Shown: positions 44,055 through 51,512 of the stretch, piece by piece
How positions within the stretch are numbered: the first letter of the stretch is position 1
Layout: each line of letters opens with the position of its first letter
Assembly (NCBI RefSeq): GCF_001418255.1
Contig: NZ_LIPV01000011.1
Coordinates: 1-64,000, forward strand
Origin: Thiomonas bhubaneswarensis
GTDB lineage: Bacteria; Pseudomonadota; Gammaproteobacteria; Burkholderiales; Burkholderiaceae_C
Direction: 5' to 3'
Length of the DNA: 64,000 nt
Program-made: the position numbers and the translations under genes
The notes under the pieces: model-generated
Told to the model about the DNA's origin: nothing
The model's database searches: none
The model's input: the letters and a program-made list of their open reading frames with translations, nothing else

Positions 44055-44990
44055 ATGACGCAAGACGCCCCGACCCCGCCGTCTCTGGGTGAGGCCGACC
44101 CGGCCGCCGCCGTGCTCTACCGCGTGGTGCACGAAACCGCCTACACCTACGCCACCCCGGTCGAGCTGGCGCACCATCTGGCCCACCTCTGCCCGCTCGA
44201 CAATGGCGTGCAGCAGCGCGTCGACCATGCATGCGACATTCACCCCGAACCCGGCCACCGCCGCAGCGAGGTCGACGTGTTCGGCAACGCCCGTGAGTTC
44301 TTCGCCTACTACAGCCCGCACGACACCCTGACCGTGCGCGCCACCAGTCTGGTGCGGGTGCGCCCGCCCGATGCGCCCGACTGGGGCGTCAGCCCCGCCT
44401 GGGAGCAGGTGCGCGAACAACTGCTCTACCGCGCCGACAGGCCTTATGTGGCCGAGTCAGAGTTCACCTTCGGCACCCATTTCGCCCCGGTGTTCACTGC
44501 GGCCGCGGCCTATGCCGCGCCCAGCTTCGCACCGGGCCGGCCGCTGCTCGAAGGCGCGCGCGACCTGATGCAGCGCATCCACGCCGACTTCACCTACAAC
44601 CCCGAGAGCACCGAAGTCCAGACCCGCGCCCCGCAGGCACTCGAACTGCGCGCCGGGGTCTGCCAGGACTACGCCCACGTGATGATTTCCGCGCTGCGCA
44701 GCCTGGGACTGGCCGCGCGCTACGTCAGCGGCTATCTGCGCTCCCACCCCAGGCCCGGCGAGGAACAGCTCGTCGGCGCCGATGCCTCACACGCCTGGGT
44801 GTCGGTATGGTGCCCGGTGAACGGCTGGGTCGAGTTCGATCCCACCAACAACCGCCAGCCCGCCGCCGACTATGTACGCATCGCACTGGGCCGCGACTTC
44901 GCCGACGTCTCGCCGCTGCGCGGCGTCATCCGCGGCGGCGGCGAACACACCCTGAAGGTCGGTGTGCATGTCAGTCCGGTCGAGGACTGA
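44055..44990 (+). CDS. Transglutaminase-like cysteine protein
   Basis: 311 residues. An N-terminal beta domain (YRVVHETAYTYATPVELAHH, SEVDVFGNAREFF) precedes a transglutaminase-like core with the triad Cys203 in GVCQDYAHVM, His246 in ASHAWVSVW and Asp262 in EFDPTNN. The last block, DYVRIALGRDFADVSPLRGVIRGGGEHTLKVGV, is typical of the family. The protein has no signal peptide and should be cytoplasmic, acting as a peptidase, amidase or transpeptidase with the ATP-grasp proteins. It begins 11 bases after the fused ATP-grasp/alpha-E gene and closes the cluster. Confidence 0.9.
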   Translation: MTQDAPTPPSLGEADPAAAVLYRVVHETAYTYATPVELAHHLAHLCPLDNGVQQRVDHACDIHPEPGHRRSEVDVFGNAREFFAYYSPHDTLTVRATSLVRVRPPDAPDWGVSPAWEQVREQLLYRADRPYVAESEFTFGTHFAPVFTAAAAYAAPSFAPGRPLLEGARDLMQRIHADFTYNPESTEVQTRAPQALELRAGVCQDYAHVMISALRSLGLAARYVSGYLRSHPRPGEEQLVGADASHAWVSVWCPVNGWVEFDPTNNRQPAADYVRIALGRDFADVSPLRGVIRGGGEHTLKVGVHVSPVED

Positions 44991-45313
44991 GAAGCTGTGA
45001 ATGGCCCACGCAGACGCGAATAACTGCGTTATTGCGTAATTCTTTGCATCATCGGCCGCGCGGCCCGGGCAAGCCCTGACGCCCAGCCCGAAGGGTGGCC
45101 CGTGCCTCTGCCGGGCGGCGCCTTCGCACGCGGCTCGGGCCGACATGATCGGCAACACGGCAGCACTCATCCGGTTACATCGCTTCCATTTTTTAGCGGC
45201 AATCGCCGAATCGCCGCCGATGATGAAGACATCCAACCTGGCGTTGGACGATGGGCCGGTCCGTATTCACTCCGCGCCGCCCGTGCACTTCCCACCCCGA
45301 GGGCAGGCTCTCC
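44991..45313 (+). promoter_or_regulatory. 323-base gap before cyoA, probable promoter region
   Basis: No gene is seen here. At 45020-45032 lies ATAACTGCGTTAT, a palindrome with 5-bp arms, directly followed by TGCGTAATTC, so TGCGT-T/A-AT occurs twice in tandem. Another AT-rich patch (45177-45199) precedes the cyoA leader. These are plausible operator and promoter sites for the oxidase operon, but no consensus promoter is clear. Confidence 0.35.
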
Positions 45314-46252
45314 ATGCATCGACTCGCTGCGATTGAACGACCCGCGCGCCGCTGGCGCTGGATGATTCTGCTGGGCGCCCTGCTGCTTGCCGGCTGCAGC
45401 GGCATGGGCCATGGCAGCTTTCTGCATCCGCACGGGCCCATCGCCGCAGACGACCGCCATACGCTGCTCATCACGGTGCTGCTCATGCTGATCGTGGTGG
45501 TGCCGGTGTTCATCCTCACGCCGCTGTTCGCCTGGCGCTACCGGCGCGGCAACACGCGTGCGGTCTATCGTCCGCGCTGGGAGTTTTCGCTGCCGTTGGA
45601 AATTCTGGTGTGGGGCGTGCCGGTGCTGATCGTCATCGCGCTGGGAGTGATCGTCTGGCAGCAGTCACACCGGCTCGATCCTTACCGCCCGATCGCGTCG
45701 GCCTCGGCCCCACTGGACGTGCAGGTCATCGGCATGGACTGGAAGTGGCTGTTCATCTACCCGCAGGAGCACATCGCCACCGTCAACGAGCTGGTCATTC
45801 CCGCCAACCGGCCGGTGCACATGAGCCTGACGAGCGACACGGTGATGCAGTCGCTGCTGGTGCCCGAGCTGGCTGGGCAGATCTACGCCATGGCCGGCAT
45901 GCGCACGCAACTGAACATGCTGGCGAGCCACACCGGCACGTATCTGGGCGAGAACACACAGTACAACGGAGACGGTTTCCAGAAGCAGAAATTCCAGGTG
46001 CATGCGGTCAGCGCGGCGCAGTTCGCCCACTGGGTGGAGCAGGTGCGCTCGAACGGCCAGACGCTTGACGCCGCCCGCTATGCCCTGCTGGCCAAGCCCT
46101 CGGTGCTGCCCGCGCCCGAGCAGTTCGGCAACGTCACGCCGGGGCTGTTCTACCAGGTGATTGGCCACTTCTGCCCCATGTGCGCCGAGCAGTTGCAAAA
46201 GACCCGGGCCGACGCGCCCGCCACTCAAGACGCGAAGGCCAGCCATGACTGA
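45314..46252 (+). CDS. cyoA: Ubiquinol oxidase subunit II
   Basis: Subunit II of a bo3-type terminal quinol oxidase. 312 residues with a lipoprotein signal ending in LLAGC (Cys near residue 27), two membrane helices (LLITVLLMLIVVVPVFILTP and ILVWGVPVLIVIALGVIVW) and a periplasmic cupredoxin domain (VIGMDWKWLFIYPQEHIATV, IPANRPVHMSLTSDTVMQS, GMRTQLNMLASHTGTYLGEN). The copper-A ligands of cytochrome c oxidases are absent, as expected for a quinol oxidase. The tail carries an unusual CPMC (GHFCPMCAEQ). It overlaps cyoB by 8 bases. Confidence 0.93.
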   Translation: MHRLAAIERPARRWRWMILLGALLLAGCSGMGHGSFLHPHGPIAADDRHTLLITVLLMLIVVVPVFILTPLFAWRYRRGNTRAVYRPRWEFSLPLEILVWGVPVLIVIALGVIVWQQSHRLDPYRPIASASAPLDVQVIGMDWKWLFIYPQEHIATVNELVIPANRPVHMSLTSDTVMQSLLVPELAGQIYAMAGMRTQLNMLASHTGTYLGENTQYNGDGFQKQKFQVHAVSAAQFAHWVEQVRSNGQTLDAARYALLAKPSVLPAPEQFGNVTPGLFYQVIGHFCPMCAEQLQKTRADAPATQDAKASHD

Positions 46253-48308
46253 CACCGGCGGTATCGGGCATCTGCTGCTCGGCAACCTCACCCTGCAAGC
46301 GCTTCCCACCTACAGCGCGGTGGCCGCCACCGGCGCCAGCATCGCGGTGCTGGGCGCGGTGGTGACCTTCGGTCTCATCACCTATCTGAAAAAGTGGCGC
46401 TACCTGTGGACGGAGTGGTTCACCAGCGTCGATCACAAGCGCATCGGCATCATGTACATCGTGCTGGCGCTGGTGATGCTCACGCGCGCCGTGATCGAGG
46501 GCGTGCTCATGCGGCTGCAGCAGGCCGACGCGGTGAACCAGCCGGGCTTCCTCGCCCCGGAGCATTTCGGCCAGCTGTTCACCACCCACGGCACCATCAT
46601 GATCTTTTTCATGGCCATGCCGTTTCTCACCGGGCTGATCAACTACGCCATGCCGCTGCAGATCGGCGCACGCGACGTGGCCTTTCCGCTGCTCAACTCC
46701 ATCAGCCTGTGGCTGACCGGCGGCGGCGCCGGCATCATGATGATGTCGTTGGTGCTGGGCAAGTTCTCTACCGGCGGCTGGAGCGGCTACCCGCCGTACA
46801 CCGAAATGGCGTTTCAGCCCGGCGTGGGGCCCGACTACTGGATCTGGGCGGTGACGCTCAGCTCCATCGGCACCATGCTCACCGGCATCAACTTCGCCGT
46901 GACCATCTACAAGGGCCGAGCGCCGGGCATGAAGCTCATGGACATGCCGCTGTTCACCTGGACGGCGCTGTGCACCAGCATCCTGATGATCTTCGCCATG
47001 CCGCCGCTGACCGTGGCCACCGTGCTGCTCGCGCTCGATCGCTACGTGGGCACGCATTTTTTCACCAACGGCATGGGCGGCAACATGATGAACTACGCCA
47101 ACCTGTTCTGGCTGTTCGGTCACCCGGAGGTGTACATCCTCATCCTGCCGGCCTTCGGCGTGTATTCGGAGGTGATCGCGGTGTTCTCCTCCAAGCGGCT
47201 GTACGGCTACACCTCGCTGGTATGGGCCACCATGGCGATCGCCGTGCTGTCGTTCACGGTGTGGCTGCACCACTTCTTCACCATGGGGCAGGACGCAAAC
47301 ATCAACGCCTTCTTCAGCATCGCCACCATGACCATCGGCATCCCGACCGGGGTGAAGATCTACGATTGGCTGTTCACCATGTACCGCGGCCGCGTGCGCT
47401 TCAGCGTGCCCATGCTCTTCTCGCTGGCTTTTCTGGTCACCTTCGTCATCGGCGGCATGACGGGCATCATCCTCGCGGTGCCGCCTCTGGACTTCATGGT
47501 GCACAACACCGTGTTTCTGGTCGCGCACTTTCACAACATGCTCATTCCCGGCCTACTTTACGGCATGATCGCCGGGTATGAATTCTGGTTTCCCAAGGCC
47601 TTCGGCTTTCGCCTGAACGAACGCTGGGGGCGCATCGCGTTCTTCTGCTGGGTGGCCGGCTTCTACCTCGCCTTCATGCCGCTGTATGTGCTGGGGCTCG
47701 AAGGCATGCCGCGCCGGTCGGTCGAGGTGTTCAACAACGGCTTCCTGCCCTGGCTGATCGTCGCGGCCTTCGGTGCGCTGCTGCTGTTCAGCGGTCTGGC
47801 CAGCCTGTTCGTGCAGTTGTGGATTTCGGTGCGCGACCGCGAGCACAACCGCGTGCCAGTCGGAGACCCCTGGGACGGCCGCGGGCTCGAATGGGCCATA
47901 CCCGCCCCGGCGCCCGAATACAACTTCGCCGTCGTGCCGCAGGTGCACGGGCGCGACGCCTTCACGGCGCAGAAGGAAGAGGGCGCGGCCTACCGCGCGC
48001 CGGCGAAGTACGAAGACATCGGCGTGCCGAAGAACAGTGCCGTGGGCCCGGTGGTGGGGCTGGCTGGCGCGGCCTGCGCCTTCGGGCTGGTGTGGCACAT
48101 CTGGTGGCTGGCGATCGCCGCGCTGGTGGTGATCTGGGGCGCGGTCATCGCGCGCAGCTTCGTGCGCGACACGGAAAGGATCATTCCCGCGGAAGAGATC
48201 GAGGCCGAGCAGCGCGCCTGGCTCGAACAGGCCCACAGCGTGCGCGCGATCGATCGCGACCTTGAATTCACGCCCGAGAACAAGGGCCTTGCGGAGACCA
48301 TGACATGA
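46245..48308 (+). CDS. cyoB: Ubiquinol oxidase subunit I
   Basis: Catalytic heme-copper subunit I: reduces oxygen with electrons from quinol and pumps protons. 687 residues, about 15 membrane helices. Landmarks are WFTSVDHKRIGIMYIVLALV, the low-spin heme His in FTTHGTIMIFFMAMPF, FGHPEVYILILPAFGVYSE with the copper-B His and cross-linked Tyr, LHHFFTMGQD with two further copper-B ligands, FLVAHFHNMLIPG with the heme ligands, and PTGVKIYDWLFTMYRGR. At the E. coli quinone-site pair R71/D75 it reads Arg and Glu (MLTRAVIEG). It ends in ATGA overlap with cyoC. Confidence 0.97.
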   Translation: MTDTGGIGHLLLGNLTLQALPTYSAVAATGASIAVLGAVVTFGLITYLKKWRYLWTEWFTSVDHKRIGIMYIVLALVMLTRAVIEGVLMRLQQADAVNQPGFLAPEHFGQLFTTHGTIMIFFMAMPFLTGLINYAMPLQIGARDVAFPLLNSISLWLTGGGAGIMMMSLVLGKFSTGGWSGYPPYTEMAFQPGVGPDYWIWAVTLSSIGTMLTGINFAVTIYKGRAPGMKLMDMPLFTWTALCTSILMIFAMPPLTVATVLLALDRYVGTHFFTNGMGGNMMNYANLFWLFGHPEVYILILPAFGVYSEVIAVFSSKRLYGYTSLVWATMAIAVLSFTVWLHHFFTMGQDANINAFFSIATMTIGIPTGVKIYDWLFTMYRGRVRFSVPMLFSLAFLVTFVIGGMTGIILAVPPLDFMVHNTVFLVAHFHNMLIPGLLYGMIAGYEFWFPKAFGFRLNERWGRIAFFCWVAGFYLAFMPLYVLGLEGMPRRSVEVFNNGFLPWLIVAAFGALLLFSGLASLFVQLWISVRDREHNRVPVGDPWDGRGLEWAIPAPAPEYNFAVVPQVHGRDAFTAQKEEGAAYRAPAKYEDIGVPKNSAVGPVVGLAGAACAFGLVWHIWWLAIAALVVIWGAVIARSFVRDTERIIPAEEIEAEQRAWLEQAHSVRAIDRDLEFTPENKGLAETMT

Positions 48309-48931
48309 ACATCAGCGCCCGCCTGCATCCCGGCCTCAACCTGCACCACACCGACCCGCACACCCACATCAAGGCGGTGGGGCCGCTGTTCGGCTTCTGG
48401 GTGTTCCTGATGAGCGACGCCATCATCTTCTCGCTGCTGTTCGCCAACTACGGCGTGCTGCTGCACGGCACCGCCGGCGGGCCGGGGCCAGCCGAGGTGT
48501 ACGACATGAGGAGCGCCTTCATCGAGACCATGCTGCTGCTGGCGAGCAGTTTCACCTTCGGCATGGCCTCGCTCTCCATGAAATACGGTCGCGGCACTGG
48601 AAAGCTGGTCGGCTGGCTGGCGGTGACGCTGCTGCTCGGCCTGGGCTTCATCGCCATGGAGCTGCGCGACTTCGCCACCATGATCGCCGCAGGCGCCGGG
48701 CCGGACCGCAGCGGCTTTCTCTCGGGCTTTTTCATCCTGGTGTCCACCCACGGCCTGCATGTGCTCAGCGGCTGCATCTGGATGGTGGTGATGATGGTGC
48801 AGATCGCCGTGTTCGGGCTCGACACCCGTGTGAAAACCAACCTGATGCGACTGGCCCTGTTCTGGCACTTTCTCGACATCATCTGGGTGGGCATTTTCTC
48901 CGTCGTCTATCTGCAGGGGCTGATCAAATGA
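48305..48931 (+). CDS. cyoC: Ubiquinol oxidase subunit III
   Basis: 208 residues with five membrane helices, the form of subunit III found in quinol oxidases: GPLFGFWVFLMSDAIIFSLLF, AFIETMLLLASSFTFGMASL, GKLVGWLAVTLLLGLGFIAM, STHGLHVLSGCIWMVVMM and HFLDIIWVGIFSVVYLQG. The conserved acidic and His residues in HGLHV and FLDIIW are present. Subunit III stabilises the catalytic core. Translationally coupled at both ends by ATGA overlaps with cyoB and cyoD. Confidence 0.96.
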   Translation: MNISARLHPGLNLHHTDPHTHIKAVGPLFGFWVFLMSDAIIFSLLFANYGVLLHGTAGGPGPAEVYDMRSAFIETMLLLASSFTFGMASLSMKYGRGTGKLVGWLAVTLLLGLGFIAMELRDFATMIAAGAGPDRSGFLSGFFILVSTHGLHVLSGCIWMVVMMVQIAVFGLDTRVKTNLMRLALFWHFLDIIWVGIFSVVYLQGLIK

Positions 48932-49242
48932 GCGAGCACATCGAGACCTATCGGCATGACCTGCGCAGCTACCTCATTGGCCTGGCACTCGCGCTGCTGC
49001 TGACCGGCGCTGCCTTCGCCGCCGTGCTGTGGCAGGTGGCGCCGCCGCATGTGCTGCTGGGCATCGTGTTCGGCCTGGGGCTGTTGCAGGTGATCGCGCA
49101 CTTCCGCTTCTTCCTGCACATCGACTTGGGCAAGTCCGCCCGCGACGACCTGCAGCTCATCCTGTTCTCCACCCTCATCATCCTGCTGATGGTGGGCGGC
49201 ACCCTGGTCATCCTGATGAATCTGCGCACGCGGATGATGTGA
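48928..49242 (+). CDS. cyoD: Ubiquinol oxidase subunit IV
   Basis: 104 residues with three membrane helices (YLIGLALALLLTGAAFAAVL, HVLLGIVFGLGLLQVIAHFR, LILFSTLIILLMVGGTLVIL). The FFLHIDLGKSARDD loop is characteristic of CyoD. It is needed for assembly of the oxidase. Last gene of cyoABCD; cyoE (heme O synthase), often next, is absent from the window. Its 3' end overlaps the convergent PAP2 gene by 35 bases. Confidence 0.95.
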   Translation: MSEHIETYRHDLRSYLIGLALALLLTGAAFAAVLWQVAPPHVLLGIVFGLGLLQVIAHFRFFLHIDLGKSARDDLQLILFSTLIILLMVGGTLVILMNLRTRMM

Positions 49243-49888
49243 GCGCGGCCCCGCCGGGAATGCGGCCGCATGGCAGGTCGGCGCGGGTGTAGGGCTGGGC
49301 GCGTCCGCTGAGCGCGCAGGCCACGGTTTCCAGCAGCGCATTGGTCGGGAAGATGCGGCCATAGGTCAACACCAGCGGCAAGGCCAGCGCCAGCGGCAGC
49401 AGCCAGACGGCAAGCGCCGAGCGAGTCGGCGTTGCCCGCCCCAGAGGCACCAGGAACAACAGCGCCAGCGCCGCGCCCCAGAGCGCGCCCAGAGCCGCCT
49501 CGGGCGGGGTATGTACGTCGATGGCCAGCCGCGACATCACGATGGCCGCAGCCAGCAGAAAGCCCAGCAACGTCAGCACCCTGCGCATCGCCAATCCCTG
49601 CCCAGCGGCCAGCAGCGCGCCGATGGTGGGCCACACCAGCATGGACAGAGCGCTGTGGCCGCTGAGGCCGGTGAAATCCAGCCCCGGCGGATGAATGCCC
49701 CAGCCCATGAACGCGATTTTGGTCAACGCCACGACACCCGCATCGAGTCCGAGCAAAACGCCCCAGAGCACCGCCAGTCGCAAGCCGTGACGCTGCGCGA
49801 TCCACATCACCACCACACCCGCCAGGGGGATGAGAACGGCGCTGTCGCCGAAGTCGGTGATGGCGATCCAGAGATGATGGGGAGTCAT
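49208..49888 (-). CDS. PAP2-family membrane phosphatase
   Basis: 226 residues, polytopic. PAP2 motifs can be read: KIAFMGWGIHPPGLDF ahead of the motif 2 Ser-Gly-His (LSGHSALSMLVWP) and motif 3 SRLAIDVHTPPEAALGALWG with the catalytic His. Such enzymes dephosphorylate undecaprenyl pyrophosphate, phosphatidic acid or similar lipids at the membrane. Motif 1 Lys is present but its Arg/Pro context is loose. The C-terminal 25 residues run into cyoD on the opposite strand. Substrate not predictable. Confidence 0.82.
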   Translation of the reverse strand: MTPHHLWIAITDFGDSAVLIPLAGVVVMWIAQRHGLRLAVLWGVLLGLDAGVVALTKIAFMGWGIHPPGLDFTGLSGHSALSMLVWPTIGALLAAGQGLAMRRVLTLLGFLLAAAIVMSRLAIDVHTPPEAALGALWGAALALLFLVPLGRATPTRSALAVWLLPLALALPLVLTYGRIFPTNALLETVACALSGRAQPYTRADLPCGRIPGGAALTSSACADSSG

Positions 49889-49979
49889 GCAGGCTCAGGG
49901 GGAACGATGATCACCGCGCAGCGCAAAAACGCGCCAAGCGGTGGATCGTAGCCAGCAGAATCCGTGCCTGTTGCCGTGC

Positions 49980-51179
49980 TCAGGGCTTGCCGTAGTCCTT
50001 GGGCATGAACTGCATCTTGTCCCACGGGAAGTTCTGCAGTACCTGCCAGTAGGCAAGGCCACCGAACAGGGCGGGATAGGGATCGGCCGCCCCCGCGAGG
50101 GTGTAGGTCATGGGGTTGACTGCGCGCAGCGAGACATTGCCCGCCGTGTCCCAAACGACGAAGCCGTACTTCTGCGCCGCCTTGGCGATGATCTTGCCCA
50201 CCGGCGTCAGAGGTAGCGCATCAACGTTCACGCTGGGATCGAGGCGCATGCGCGTGCCCTCGGGAATGGCGTTGACCTGATTGTCGAGGTTGTAGCCATC
50301 GGTGCGGTTCGCAGGCCAGGAGAGGGTGGGATACTTGGCCGGGCTGGGAAGAGAGATGCCGATGACGTGGTTGATGGCGCCGTTCTTCAACTCCTGTGCC
50401 GTGATCTCGCCGCCGATGAAAGGCAGTCCGGTGGCCGTGGTGCCGTAGGGATTGGGGTAGATGCCATCGCTCTGCGTGGTATTTTGGATGCGCCCGCCCC
50501 AGCATGCCGTCCACTGGCCGTTGCTCTGCCTCATGACCCAGAAATCCCACAGGGTCTTGGTGCTGATGTCGTAGATGGACATCTCGCTGTCGGTGCCCAG
50601 GGCTTCGGTGGCACCTGCGGGTATGGGCACGCCCTTCCATTGCGCGATCAGATTGGGGTCGGTCCAGCCCTTGTTCTGACAGTCGTTGAAGCCGACGTCG
50701 ACCGTCTGCGACACGGGGTAGATGGGCATGCCGTCCTGCCAGGTCACCGTCTTGCCCCCCCCCATCGTCTGCACGAAATAGATCGGCGCGGCGTAGCTGG
50801 TGGTGTTGAGCGCGGTGGTGCCGTTGTAGCGGTTGACGATCTGCGCCACCAGGTTCTTGGCATAGTCAGCGGACAACGGGTTGAGGGTCGCGTTCGACGG
50901 AATCGGCTGGTACCAGAAGCTGCTCGGTGCGAACACACGGGTGATGGACGTTGAGGAGGCGGTCGTGGGTGCAGCCGTCGGTGCGGGGGTTGCAGTCGAG
51001 ATCGAGACGACCGTCGGGGTTTCGGCAGACGAACTGGTCTGCGTTGAGGTGGCCGTGGTGCTCGTGTTGACCGCGGCGCTGGGGCTGGTGCCGTCGACGG
51101 AACTGGAGGTGCCGCCACCACAGCCGCCGAGCGAGGCCATCAGGCCGACGGCGATCGAAAGACGCTGAATTGAATTCAT
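49980..51179 (-). CDS. Secreted lipoprotein of unknown function
   Basis: 399 residues. A lipoprotein signal peptide ends in LGGC (Cys near residue 20), then a Gly and a 65-residue Ser/Thr/Ala/Pro linker. The remaining 310 residues form a globular domain rich in Trp, Tyr, Asn and Gly (APSSFWYQPIPSNATLNPLS, TVTWQDGMPIYPVSQTVDVG, MSIYDISTKTLWDFWVMRQ, TACWGGRIQ, YGFVVWDTAGNVSLRAVNP). I do not recognise the family; a surface polysaccharide-related role is possible since it lies next to the exopolysaccharide operon. Its linker resembles that of the Tat lipoprotein at 30069. Confidence 0.75.
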   Translation of the reverse strand: MNSIQRLSIAVGLMASLGGCGGGTSSSVDGTSPSAAVNTSTTATSTQTSSSAETPTVVSISTATPAPTAAPTTASSTSITRVFAPSSFWYQPIPSNATLNPLSADYAKNLVAQIVNRYNGTTALNTTSYAAPIYFVQTMGGGKTVTWQDGMPIYPVSQTVDVGFNDCQNKGWTDPNLIAQWKGVPIPAGATEALGTDSEMSIYDISTKTLWDFWVMRQSNGQWTACWGGRIQNTTQSDGIYPNPYGTTATGLPFIGGEITAQELKNGAINHVIGISLPSPAKYPTLSWPANRTDGYNLDNQVNAIPEGTRMRLDPSVNVDALPLTPVGKIIAKAAQKYGFVVWDTAGNVSLRAVNPMTYTLAGAADPYPALFGGLAYWQVLQNFPWDKMQFMPKDYGKP

Positions 51180-51512
51180 GATGATTTTCTCCGGGCCCGC
51201 CAGGTGTTTCGCTCACCTCGGCCCGCATGGCATGCCAAAAGACCCGCGCCGAGCAAGCTGCGGCACGGATCATCGAGGCGCCATGCTAGCGACCCCGCCC
51301 CGCGGCCCCCATCGGAAAAGGCTGCTTTTTTTGTCAGAAATTTCCTAATCTGTCGCGAACTTCGGGGAAAGCAACGGGAACGTGCACTTATTTGATGCTA
51401 AACGCACCATTTTGATGCGAAACATCCCTCGTGGGTCCGTCCGGCACAGGCTGCGATCCTGTGGATCGTGCGATGGGCCGTCCTGCATCCTCCAGCTTCG
51501 GGCACGGCGCGA
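51180..51512 (-). promoter_or_regulatory. 333-base gap with tandem direct repeats upstream of the secreted lipoprotein
   Basis: No gene is seen. Two direct repeats, TTTGATGCTAAAC (51391-51403) and TTTGATGCGAAAC (51411-51423), differ at one base and start 20 bases apart, close to two helical turns, as for cooperative regulator binding. An AT-rich stretch (51327-51354) lies between them and the lipoprotein gene and may contain the promoter. The region also holds the 3' end of the exopolysaccharide transcript; no clear terminator hairpin was found. Confidence 0.4.

Noticed and set aside
51370-51390. Sigma54-type promoter upstream of the secreted lipoprotein
   Set aside because: On the minus strand GTGCACG and TTGC occur, but six bases separate CACG from TTGC instead of the four required.
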